Shown: positions 57,216 through 64,000 of the stretch, piece by piece
How the letters are laid out: each line of letters opens with the position of its first letter
Numbering within the stretch: the stretch's first letter is position 1
DNA from: a virus
Strand: one strand, 5' to 3'
DNA length: 64,000 bases
IMG/VR virus record: IMGVR_UViG_3300025806_000014
Span: 1-64,000 of that record
Made by a program: the position numbers and the translations under genes
Notes under the pieces: model-generated
Told to the model about the DNA's origin: nothing
The model's database searches: none
What the model saw: only the letters and a program-made list of their open reading frames with translations

Positions 57216-58698
57216 AGGTCGTAGGAGTGAACTCTCGACGCACTAATTCTAATTTCATTCTAATAGGACCTGGTTTAGTTAATAACCATTCAACTCCTTT
57301 AATAACATAAAATCCTGTTAAGTATTCATTTACAATACCCTGTTGAGACTTAGGATCATTTTCATCTGTACCTCCACTTCTTTGTTGAGGCTCTTCTTCT
57401 CCTTCTATTTCATCTTGTTGTGTGGCTAATAAAGTATTTGGTATTGCGCTTCCAAATTCTAAAATTTGACAATAAATTCTACTATATCTTACAAGAGCAG
57501 GATTTACAGTATCTAATTCAATTGTCATTCCCATTTTATTAATCTCTGTAAGATTCTGATAATTCTGAACCGTTGCATATGTAAATTCAGGATGCACATT
57601 ATCACCTTGGGTACCTAAAAATTTATATTTAACTTGATCATTTCTAGGACCTTCTACTTCACCGTCTACTATTCTACCTTTTGTTGCAGGAATCATTCCT
57701 GGTGTATCATTGGTAAGAGGGTCTACAAATTCACTAACCCATTCTTTTGCATTAAGATCCCAATATTGAGTATATCTTTTATAACCGTTTGCCTTACTAA
57801 TTTCGCCACTCTTGTTAACCATTTGGTGTTTAGAAATATATCTAGCACCTCCTTGAAGATTTAACATATTACTTAAATAATTAGGAATTCCATCAACTTG
57901 ACCTTCTGTACCTTCTGCACCCATAGTATCACCAGCATTTGTAGTAAAACTTTCACTAGCTTCAATTGCACCTTCTTGACTAAATAATCTATTAACATCA
58001 ACCATAGTTAAGTAATAATATGGATCAATGTAACTAGTGAAAAATGTTTCATCACTTAAATAACTATTTGCTACAATATCCTGAATCCATGTTTCATAAG
58101 TATCATTAGGATTAGTCCAAGTCATAGTATCACTAGTTTCTTCTACATTAGATGCATAACCTAGTCCTAGTTTTTCTGAAATATTTAATAAAGCATCCCA
58201 GCTTGTAACTTCTTCCTCATATTCAACATTCTCTGTAAATAAATTTGGAACAAACATTCTACCTATTACTAAAAATTCACTTGCAGATTTTCCACCTCCA
58301 CCACCAATAGGCTTACAATCAACAACAGTAAAATCTATTCTTATCGGTTTAAATGTAGTCTCATCACCTTGTGATCTAATGTTAACTTGAATTAAGTCAC
58401 CATCTTTAGGATAAAACCTAGCACTAAACATTCCATCTACATCAGCAAATTGAATTCGACAAGTAGGGTAAAATGCATTATTTTTTAAACAAAAATAATT
58501 TAGCCTATCCATTTGGACATCATATCCATTAATTCTGATAACAGGAACAACAGAGGAAAACTTAGAAGGTTTTTCTTTTAAAGTTGAATCATCAGAATTA
58601 TCAGATCCACTTTCAACATCTAAGATTTCTAAAGGATCTAATAATATGGCAGGTTCTATGACTGTTAATATATTTCTTTCAACAATACTTTCTGACAT
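57214..58698 (-). CDS. Baseplate hub protein, gp27/gpD-like
   Basis: A 494-residue protein. Residues about 48-130 (V-P-V-I-R-I-N-G-Y-D-V, F-Y-P-T-C-R-I-Q-F-A-D, F-Y-P-K-D-G-D-L-I-Q-V) resemble the first barrel domain of gp27/gpD-type hub proteins, which form the torus between tube and spike. The rest holds a helical insertion (about 165-210) and beta-rich sequence, ending in G-F-Y-V-I-K-G-V-E-W. It is followed by the tube-initiator-like and spike genes, as expected for a hub. A long acidic loop near 455-475 (E-I-E-G-E-E-E-P-Q-Q-R-S-G-G) is unusual. Confidence 0.6.
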   Translation of the reverse strand: MSESIVERNILTVIEPAILLDPLEILDVESGSDNSDDSTLKEKPSKFSSVVPVIRINGYDVQMDRLNYFCLKNNAFYPTCRIQFADVDGMFSARFYPKDGDLIQVNIRSQGDETTFKPIRIDFTVVDCKPIGGGGGKSASEFLVIGRMFVPNLFTENVEYEEEVTSWDALLNISEKLGLGYASNVEETSDTMTWTNPNDTYETWIQDIVANSYLSDETFFTSYIDPYYYLTMVDVNRLFSQEGAIEASESFTTNAGDTMGAEGTEGQVDGIPNYLSNMLNLQGGARYISKHQMVNKSGEISKANGYKRYTQYWDLNAKEWVSEFVDPLTNDTPGMIPATKGRIVDGEVEGPRNDQVKYKFLGTQGDNVHPEFTYATVQNYQNLTEINKMGMTIELDTVNPALVRYSRIYCQILEFGSAIPNTLLATQQDEIEGEEEPQQRSGGTDENDPKSQQGIVNEYLTGFYVIKGVEWLLTKPGPIRMKLELVRREFTPTT

Positions 58699-58700
58699 AT

Positions 58701-59246
58701 CTATTGATTTATATTTGTACTATTTCTTGATGGTAAGTTTGCTCCTAGTTTAATTTTACCACCTTCGAATACTTTAGCAGCTTGTCCTTGCTGCAACATA
58801 TTTGGTGGAATTGGTGCCTTAACACCAGTCTTTTTTGTTTTAGCCTTTTGAATTAATCTCTGTATTCTGGATTGATCAATTTCACTCTGCCTTCCAGTAT
58901 CTACATACTGAGCTAAACTTGCACTTGGTCTTGTTGCAGTCTTTGGTCTTGCATATACTAAGTTTTCATCTTTTAATTGCGGTATAGCTAATATGTCTCC
59001 TTCTTGGATAACAAACGGATTAAAAATATTATTAATTACACATATAGCATCAACAAATTGTGTAGACCCAAAATATGTAGTTGATATTTTATCAATTCTA
59101 CCAACCTGATCTTGTGTAACATAATGTAATGCTTTAACACCTAACTCTCTTTTATATTTAAATGATGCAGCAGTTAAGTCATAATACTGTTCACCAGTTT
59201 TATCATCAGTTAATTTATTCTTTAATGTAAGAGATCTAATATTCAT
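58701..59246 (-). CDS. LysM-containing baseplate wedge protein, gp53-like
   Basis: A 181-residue protein. Residues about 40-92 form a LysM-like unit (D-K-I-S-T-T-Y-F-G-S, I-N-N-I-F-N-P-F-V-I-Q-E-G-D-I-L-A-I-P). T4 gp53 (196 aa) and similar baseplate proteins contain a LysM-like domain used for protein contacts rather than peptidoglycan binding. The C-terminal half is basic and low-complexity. It lies 2 nt before the hub gene, in a baseplate operon, which supports the wedge assignment. Confidence 0.65.
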   Translation of the reverse strand: MNIRSLTLKNKLTDDKTGEQYYDLTAASFKYKRELGVKALHYVTQDQVGRIDKISTTYFGSTQFVDAICVINNIFNPFVIQEGDILAIPQLKDENLVYARPKTATRPSASLAQYVDTGRQSEIDQSRIQRLIQKAKTKKTGVKAPIPPNMLQQGQAAKVFEGGKIKLGANLPSRNSTNINQ

Positions 59247-59260
59247 ATTTAATTATTCTT

Positions 59261-61078
59261 TTATGAGTCTATTAACATAGCAGTTAAGTTAGAAACATAT
59301 TCACTGTTTGTAGTCTGTGCTATTGAATTTTCAGCAGCTGGTCTATTTTTAAGATTAGATATTTGTTCATTTGTAAATCCACTAGGTGCAGCGGCTACAT
59401 TAGCAGACGTTTGTAAATTACTAGTTCCAGCATCTGGTATTGAACCATAAGTTGCAACTTCTTTTCCTGCTAAATTTAAAACATCTTCAACATTTGCGGC
59501 AGATGCATATATTCTACCTTGGCCAGCATTAAACATATTTTCTATATCACCTTTATCTCTTGGCTTACCGTGTTTTAGATCTACCTCAAATTTAACCTCC
59601 ATTGGAAAATCATCATAACCTAAACCTTGCCCTAATGTCATTTTAGTATTATCACATATCATATTACCCATCATAACAATTGGATTTAATGGATTACCAA
59701 CAGTAACATGCCAATCTCCAGTAGGTTCACCACTAATAAATGTTTTGGTAGCCTGAGTACCACTCGGTCCACCAACCTGGCTACCTAAAAATCCACCAAG
59801 CATATTACCTAGTAAATTTTTACCTACTTTCTTTAAACCATCTACAACACTATTTGCATCAAAGTTTCCATTTGAATCTCCAAATAAACCTTTAAATCCT
59901 GTCTCCACATCATTAACCACACTTCCCATATAACCTGAAAAGTTACCATTTCTTAACATACTAATATCACCGAATTGACTAGCAACATAACCACTACTTC
60001 CGTAATACCTATGACCGCCCCCAAAGAACTGAGCATTATTAGTAGTCATAGTTAACATATTACTAATAACATCAATCATTGCTATTTTAGGATTAACATA
60101 GCTTAAAGATCTAAGTTCATATTCAAATGTTAATGTCATATCATTTGCATATTTTAATCCTCTATCTCTAATCATTGTTTTATTCACAACATTTACTGGA
60201 CCTAATACAAAGTTTGCATAAGTAGTACCTAATCTGTCAGCCGTAGAACTTCCTGCTCCATTTTGTGCTCTAAATTTGGAACCTGCAGTTTGGCCCTTTG
60301 CAGCATCTGTAATTGCTCTACCTATTCCACCAAGCTTATTATAAAATGGTTGCTGTGTATAACCACCGCCAGCACTTCCTGTATCAACGGCTTCCATATC
60401 AGCAGTTAGTTCTTTATAATTTAATCCAAATGACATGCTCAATAAATCCTCTAACTTATTACCTGCAGTCTCACCTAAATAAGTTATTGCAGTTACACCT
60501 GCAACCTGTGTAGCATCTTGTCCTCCACCATCACCAGATTCTTTACCTTTCATCTTAACATTATAATGATAAACGTTATCAGGAACAGCTGTTGGAAATC
60601 TTCTTAAAGTTACCAAATGATTAACTGGAATTCTTTTGTAATATTTAGAATATAAAAAATCCGATGGCTTATAACCTATTTTAGGATAATTTTTTTCAAA
60701 GTAATTTATGATTCTAGGTAATGAAACATTAGTAGCACCAACCCCACCCATTAAAGGATTTTCTGCAGAATCTATATAATTTTCTTTTGAATTTTTAGTA
60801 AGAGAACCGTGAAATCCTTGAAAATTAAATAAAGCATATTTATTTGCTATTGAAGATGCAATAGGTTTACCTGACATACCAGCAGAGACTGTTGCTGCAT
60901 CAGCGGCTGTTCCGGAACCACCATAAAAGTTTTTGCTATATAATTCAGCAACACCTTTAGCAAAACCAGAAGCTTCTCCACCAAATGCACTAACTCTGTT
61001 TGAATTTGTTTTGGCCTCCATATCAGGAGTCATTGCATCATTAAGTGATTGAATTTTATCAGATAAGTTAAAGCCCAT
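59261..61078 (-). CDS. Baseplate/tail-tube-cap-like protein (605 aa)
   Basis: A 605-residue protein. The N-terminal half is Gly/Ala/Ser-rich with several aromatic patches. The conserved-looking core is at about 455-525: G-D-W-H-V-T-V-G-N-P-L-N-P-I-V, then G-L-G-Y-D-D-F-P-M-E-V-K-F-E-V-D-L-K-H-G-K-P-R-D-K-G-D-I-E (shown here with gaps between segments). This beta-rich pattern with a W-x-V-T-V-G-N-P core fits tube-cap or tube-like baseplate proteins such as gp48. Its position before gp53- and hub-like genes supports this. A possible coiled region near 395-435 is Gly-rich. Assignment is moderate. Confidence 0.45.
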   Translation of the reverse strand: MGFNLSDKIQSLNDAMTPDMEAKTNSNRVSAFGGEASGFAKGVAELYSKNFYGGSGTAADAATVSAGMSGKPIASSIANKYALFNFQGFHGSLTKNSKENYIDSAENPLMGGVGATNVSLPRIINYFEKNYPKIGYKPSDFLYSKYYKRIPVNHLVTLRRFPTAVPDNVYHYNVKMKGKESGDGGGQDATQVAGVTAITYLGETAGNKLEDLLSMSFGLNYKELTADMEAVDTGSAGGGYTQQPFYNKLGGIGRAITDAAKGQTAGSKFRAQNGAGSSTADRLGTTYANFVLGPVNVVNKTMIRDRGLKYANDMTLTFEYELRSLSYVNPKIAMIDVISNMLTMTTNNAQFFGGGHRYYGSSGYVASQFGDISMLRNGNFSGYMGSVVNDVETGFKGLFGDSNGNFDANSVVDGLKKVGKNLLGNMLGGFLGSQVGGPSGTQATKTFISGEPTGDWHVTVGNPLNPIVMMGNMICDNTKMTLGQGLGYDDFPMEVKFEVDLKHGKPRDKGDIENMFNAGQGRIYASAANVEDVLNLAGKEVATYGSIPDAGTSNLQTSANVAAAPSGFTNEQISNLKNRPAAENSIAQTTNSEYVSNLTAMLIDS

Positions 61079-61092
61079 ATAAGAAAGGTATT

Positions 61093-61106
61093 TTTATTAT
61101 ATATTT
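61093..61106 (-). promoter_or_regulatory. Candidate late promoter before the 605-aa gene
   Basis: The minus strand reads GTTAAATATATAATAAAAAT, with the core 18 nt before the ATG at 61078, overlapping the stop of the preceding gene. Confidence 0.55.
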
Positions 61107-61668
61107 AACCTAAGCTGTTAAGATACTTATCAATGCTTAAGCTACTTTTTTCAAATTTATCTGCCCATCCTTTTTTATATCTAGCATCAAATTCTCTTAC
61201 ACTATCTATGGAGAGTGGTCCTTTAAAAAATGGCCTAGATGATATATCTCTAATCTCTTTTAAGTTTTTGGAAATCATATATAGTTGAACCTTTTCAAAT
61301 AGTTCTGATAATCCAACTTTTGTTTTGGTACACATAACCGATTCTATAACTACATAAAATCTTTCTCTATCTTTTTCATTTAATCTATCTTCTAAAGCTT
61401 TAGCAGTTTTAAAGTCTTCAGCCTTAAGAATCATTTTCCTTGCTCTATTTTCAAACATATGTCTAAAATTCATATCAAAGAAATGCTGTTTAAGAAATCT
61501 CATATTATCATAAAACTTAATAATACGAATTTGATAAAGAGGATTTACCGGATCCCATTTGGAATCTAAGATTTTACCTTTAACTGGTAAAAGTATGTTA
61601 GGATTAGTATGAGATGCTAAAAGGCAGTATACATTTTGTCCTTTGTTAAATATCCTATGTGTTTTCAT
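61105..61668 (-). CDS. Unassigned protein (187 aa) upstream of baseplate block
   Basis: A 187-residue basic protein, mostly helical, with I-R-I-I-K-F-Y-D-N-M-R-F and H-M-F-E-N-R-A-R-K-M-I-L-K stretches and a beta-like N-terminus (N-V-Y-C-L-L-A-S-H). No enzyme motif or membrane segment was recognised. Its ATG overlaps the stop of the preceding 129-residue gene by 4 nt. By position it may be a baseplate assembly factor of the gp26/gp51 type, but there is no direct sequence support. Confidence 0.5.
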   Translation of the reverse strand: MKTHRIFNKGQNVYCLLASHTNPNILLPVKGKILDSKWDPVNPLYQIRIIKFYDNMRFLKQHFFDMNFRHMFENRARKMILKAEDFKTAKALEDRLNEKDRERFYVVIESVMCTKTKVGLSELFEKVQLYMISKNLKEIRDISSRPFFKGPLSIDSVREFDARYKKGWADKFEKSSLSIDKYLNSLG

Positions 61669-62054
61669 TCAAATTCTATTATGTCATCGAATAGCTCAGC
61701 AGTGCCGTTGACAGTAATATCAGGTGAATGATAAATTTTATAAGTAATAGGTTTATCAGATAATGATTCTACGTATGTTTGTATTCCGCCAACCGTTTCT
61801 TTATTAAGATTTCCTAAAACATAAAATATTGTTGTAGAAATATTACGACCTATTGCATTTTGTAACTGTCTCATTAAATAAGATGATACTACTGCATCTG
61901 AAGGTTCGTATTGATAAAAATCATTTTTTGTAAGTTTGTTAAATATATCCATATAATTTATACACTCAATACTTCTAGGAACATTACCTAAAAAAGTTTT
62001 GACGCGTAATGCATCATTAGAGTATATGAAATTAAATTCTATATGTTCTTCCAT
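61665..62054 (-). CDS. Unassigned protein (129 aa)
   Basis: A 129-residue acidic alpha/beta protein with I-F-Y-V-L-G-N-L-N-K-E-T-V-G-G (about 80-94). No known motif is certain; there is no P-loop and no Cys cluster. It overlaps the 109-residue gene by 16 nt and the 187-residue gene by 4 nt, so the three are probably translated as a unit. Function unknown. Confidence 0.5.
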   Translation of the reverse strand: MEEHIEFNFIYSNDALRVKTFLGNVPRSIECINYMDIFNKLTKNDFYQYEPSDAVVSSYLMRQLQNAIGRNISTTIFYVLGNLNKETVGGIQTYVESLSDKPITYKIYHSPDITVNGTAELFDDIIEFE

Positions 62055-62368
62055 TCTTCTAATTCCTTAAGCTCACTCTTAAGTTTCTTTATTTTAAATT
62101 CAATATCTTTAGGAGTAGGTTCAAAGTGAGTACCCCATTTTGTATTAATATCTAATACAGTTTTATCAAATTTACTACCAACCTCTAAACCGAGATCATC
62201 GCATAAATCAAAAAAGAATCTTTTTACATAACTGTATTGATTCTTATCATTTTCATTTGATTCATAAACATCAGTTGAGGTAAAATGTTCTCGCCCTCCA
62301 CCATGATTATCATCAATTACTTTTTTGATTACACCATTTCTGGCAGGTTCTAAAATTATCTTAATCAT
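62039..62368 (-). CDS. Unassigned protein (109 aa)
   Basis: A 109-residue protein with a Gly/His-rich loop (D-D-N-H-G-G-G-R-E-H-F) near residues 19-29, an aromatic helix (Y-V-K-R-F-F-F-D-L-C-D-D) and a C-terminal Lys/Glu-rich helix (I-K-K-L-K-S-E-L-K-E-L-E). The sequence does not match any family I recognise. Genes overlap on the 3' side and it abuts the 128-residue gene on the 5' side. Confidence 0.5.
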   Translation of the reverse strand: MIKIILEPARNGVIKKVIDDNHGGGREHFTSTDVYESNENDKNQYSYVKRFFFDLCDDLGLEVGSKFDKTVLDINTKWGTHFEPTPKDIEFKIKKLKSELKELEEWKNI

Positions 62369-62755
62369 TTACGATTTTCTTTTGTATAAGTTTTCTCTTA
62401 GTTCTTTGAAGACTTTTCTTGCCTCTTTCTTATCTTTATGCCAAGTAGACTTATCTTTAATTGTAATAAGAGCTAATGCATCTCTTAACTTTTCTATTTC
62501 TTTATCTGTATAACCTTGTTCTTTCCAATATGCTATCTTATTATTTTCAACTTGTTCTAATTTGGCATATATAGATTTTTCAGCAGCTTCAACATTAGCT
62601 TCATGTATCTCTTTGCCTTTTTCTCTAGTTTGTTTACAGATTTCTAACCAGTCTTTAAATGATAATTTATTTTTCATTTTTAGAATTCCTTGGTGTTTCA
62701 TAGCCGCTCTTCTTTGGCGACGGTTAGGTATAGTTTGATTTGCAGTCTCGCTCAT
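62369..62755 (-). CDS. Basic helical protein (128 aa) with Arg-rich N-terminus
   Basis: A 128-residue, very basic protein. The N-terminus carries P-N-R-R-Q-R-R-A-A-M-K, followed by long helices rich in Lys and Glu. This composition fits a nucleic-acid-binding or assembly protein. It starts a block of five closely packed or overlapping genes and has a strong AATATATAA element 13 nt before its ATG. The family was not recognised. Confidence 0.5.
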   Translation of the reverse strand: MSETANQTIPNRRQRRAAMKHQGILKMKNKLSFKDWLEICKQTREKGKEIHEANVEAAEKSIYAKLEQVENNKIAYWKEQGYTDKEIEKLRDALALITIKDKSTWHKDKKEARKVFKELRENLYKRKS

Positions 62756-62765
62756 ATGATTAATT

Positions 62766-62778
62766 TTATTATATATTA
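62766..62778 (-). promoter_or_regulatory. Candidate late promoter before the 128-aa gene
   Basis: The minus strand reads AGTAATATATAATAAAATTA, with the core 13 nt before the ATG at 62755. It is among the closest to its start codon and begins a run of overlapping genes. Confidence 0.55.
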
Positions 62779-62794
62779 CTAGCTATTAAGTGTG

Positions 62795-63352
62795 CTATTC
62801 GCCTTTGTACTTGCTCTCGATTAATGATTGTACACTGTTGTGTAAACAGTCTAATATTTCATCTTCAGATAATTGATCTAAAATAAATGATTGTAATTGT
62901 TCATTAACTTCTTCTTTATCAAATGATGTACTCATTAATTCATAAACACCTTTAGTAGGAATGTTTACAGGAAATTCTAAAAGAAGCTTTACTTTATTAT
63001 TTTTCTTTTGTTTATCAAATAAAACTCTAATAGGTGATGGTGTAGTATCTAAAGCAGGAATAATAGGATCGCTCTTGGTAATTGGATCTACTGGTGTAGC
63101 ACTTTGGTTTAAAGGATCAACAGTTGAATTTGGGGTGTTTATAAATTCACCAGCTATATCCGCATCTAATTCTTGTATAAATTCAGATCTCAATTCTGTT
63201 GATAATCTACCACCTTCATTAAATGTTATCCAATCAGGACCTTCTTCTTTGATAGTAACTACTGAACCAGATTGGTCTCCCTTAATCCACTGGTAATATT
63301 TAAGCTCCTGCACTTCTTCTTGTGGAGTTTCCTCAATGTTATCTTTTTGCAT
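62795..63352 (-). CDS. Acidic unassigned protein (185 aa)
   Basis: A 185-residue acidic protein. The N-terminal third is beta-like (Y-Y-Q-W-I-K-G-D, G-S-V-V-T-I-K-E-E-G-P-D-W-I-T-F). The middle is a disordered Pro/Ser/Thr linker, and the C-terminal 75 residues are alpha/beta and acidic (L-D-Q-L-S-E-D-E-I-L-D-C-L). No family was recognised. A weaker AT-rich promoter-like leader (minus strand AGTATAATAATAAATAG, about 63361-63376) precedes it. It may be a chaperone or assembly factor for the fibre gene upstream, but this is inference. Confidence 0.5.
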   Translation of the reverse strand: MQKDNIEETPQEEVQELKYYQWIKGDQSGSVVTIKEEGPDWITFNEGGRLSTELRSEFIQELDADIAGEFINTPNSTVDPLNQSATPVDPITKSDPIIPALDTTPSPIRVLFDKQKKNNKVKLLLEFPVNIPTKGVYELMSTSFDKEEVNEQLQSFILDQLSEDEILDCLHNSVQSLIESKYKGE

Positions 63353-63403
63353 TTGTTGTCTATTTATTATTATACTTTAAATATAATAATTGTTTAAGAT
63401 ATG

Positions 63404-64000
63404 TTAAGATTTGTAAACTTGGTAAGTCATAGAACATGGTTGGTTAAAGTAACTTGCTTCACCACTTAAATTTTCAACAGACCATCCAAAGTAAATTAAA
63501 TCACCAACAGTCATTTGTAAAGCTGCATCACATACCATTTCATGTGCAAATATACATGTACTACCATTTGCTCCTGTTTGAACCTGGTGAGATGCTGTAT
63601 TAGTTGTTCCTGGGAAAGGTATTAATGTTTGTGTTGCATTTGCAGGATCCCATGTACCATTTACATTAATATAAGATGCCGTTGTTCGTAAAGCAGATAA
63701 GTTGGTAACTGTTCCAACTGCTGTTCTATTAAACCATAATACTCCACGAATGGTAATTGTATCACCAATTCCAAAGTTTTGATTTACTCTATAACCTGCA
63801 TTCATATTATAAGTATTTAGAGCACCTGAACCAGATAAAACTATAGCTGTTTGGTTTTGACTAAATCCTGGGCTTGATGGTAAAGATGCACCGGTGCTTT
63901 GACCGAAGCTATAAAGACCTGCACCATATTCAGGAATAAATGCCCTATATTGTCTATTTCCTGCCCAGAGTAATGTTTCACCACTACCACTACCACCAGA
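63404..64000 (-). CDS. C-terminal part of a fibre-like structural protein (truncated by window edge)
   Basis: The stop is at 63404 and the frame is open to the right edge, so the gene extends beyond 64000. About 198 residues are visible. An internal ATG at 63805 is probably not the start, since the upstream 65 codons are open and coding-like. The visible part begins with a Ser/Gly-rich linker (S-G-G-S-G-S-G), then T-L-L-W-A-G-N-R-Q-Y-R-A and a beta-rich C-terminal domain with four Cys residues. The Gly-rich linker followed by a beta domain is typical of phage tail-fibre tips. The receptor is unknown. Confidence 0.65.
   Translation of the reverse strand, partial: SGGSGSGETLLWAGNRQYRAFIPEYGAGLYSFGQSTGASLPSSPGFSQNQTAIVLSGSGALNTYNMNAGYRVNQNFGIGDTITIRGVLWFNRTAVGTVTNLSALRTTASYINVNGTWDPANATQTLIPFPGTTNTASHQVQTGANGSTCIFAHEMVCDAALQMTVGDLIYFGWSVENLSGEASYFNQPCSMTYQVYKS

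Noticed and set aside
63404-63805. Separate 133-residue gene starting at 63805
   Set aside because: The frame stays open through the right edge with fibre-like coding sequence, so the ATG is most likely internal.

Overview
This window reads as part of the genome of a large, AT-rich contractile-tailed phage related to T4. Every supported gene is on the minus strand, so transcription runs from position 64000 towards 1. Genes are packed with 1-nt, 4-nt or short overlaps (TAATG and ATGA junctions). I see no tRNA genes, insertion sequences, CRISPR arrays or host genes, and no gene-free stretch over 300 bases. Start codons rarely have a Shine-Dalgarno sequence and are preceded by A-rich leaders. 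Together with the style of some large baseplate proteins, this suggests (inference, not proof) a Bacteroidota/Flavobacteria-type host.

Layout in transcription order. (1) 64000-61105: the C-terminus of a cut-off fibre-like protein, then small unassigned genes. (2) 61078-48475: tail and baseplate core. It includes a tube-cap-like 605-residue protein, a LysM-bearing gp53-like protein, a gp27-like hub, a tube-initiator-like protein, a gp5-like spike without lysozyme, gp25 and gp6. Inserted among these are a four-domain S1-like RNA-binding protein and a predicted amidoligase. (3) 48468-25765: very large baseplate-periphery and fibre proteins (1376, 720, 1303, 1584 and 1005 residues), a possible spanin-like membrane protein, and the gp19-like tail tube protein. 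The 1005-residue protein ends in a Hint (intein/hedgehog-like) domain. (4) 25740-20007: a glycine-zipper protein, a RuvC-like resolvase, a GroES/gp31-like co-chaperonin, gp32, a gp61-like primase, a UvsY-like protein and UvsW. This is a T4-style replication and recombination block. (5) 19950-11423: an acidic repeat protein, two ligase-like nucleotidyltransferases, an NMNAT-like nucleotidyltransferase and small proteins. (6) 11395-1: tail-fibre genes, ending in a giant Gly-X-Y (collagen-like) protein that runs off the left edge after more than 2,500 residues.

Two signals tie the window together. First, many proteins in blocks 4 and 5 start with, or contain, a module like M-K-x-F-x-x-F-I-N-E-A. 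It resembles the T4 internal-protein capsid-targeting peptide, with its (I/L)-x-E|(A/G/S) prohead-protease site. Three nucleotidyltransferases, an acidic protein and a glycine-zipper protein carry it, which suggests a set of enzymes packed in the capsid and delivered with the DNA. Second, an AATATATAA-type element recurs 13-30 nt before many start codons and is a good candidate for the phage's late promoter.

No terminase, portal, major capsid, prohead protease, sheath or DNA polymerase gene is in the window. The virion-packaging hypothesis therefore rests on sequence motifs alone.
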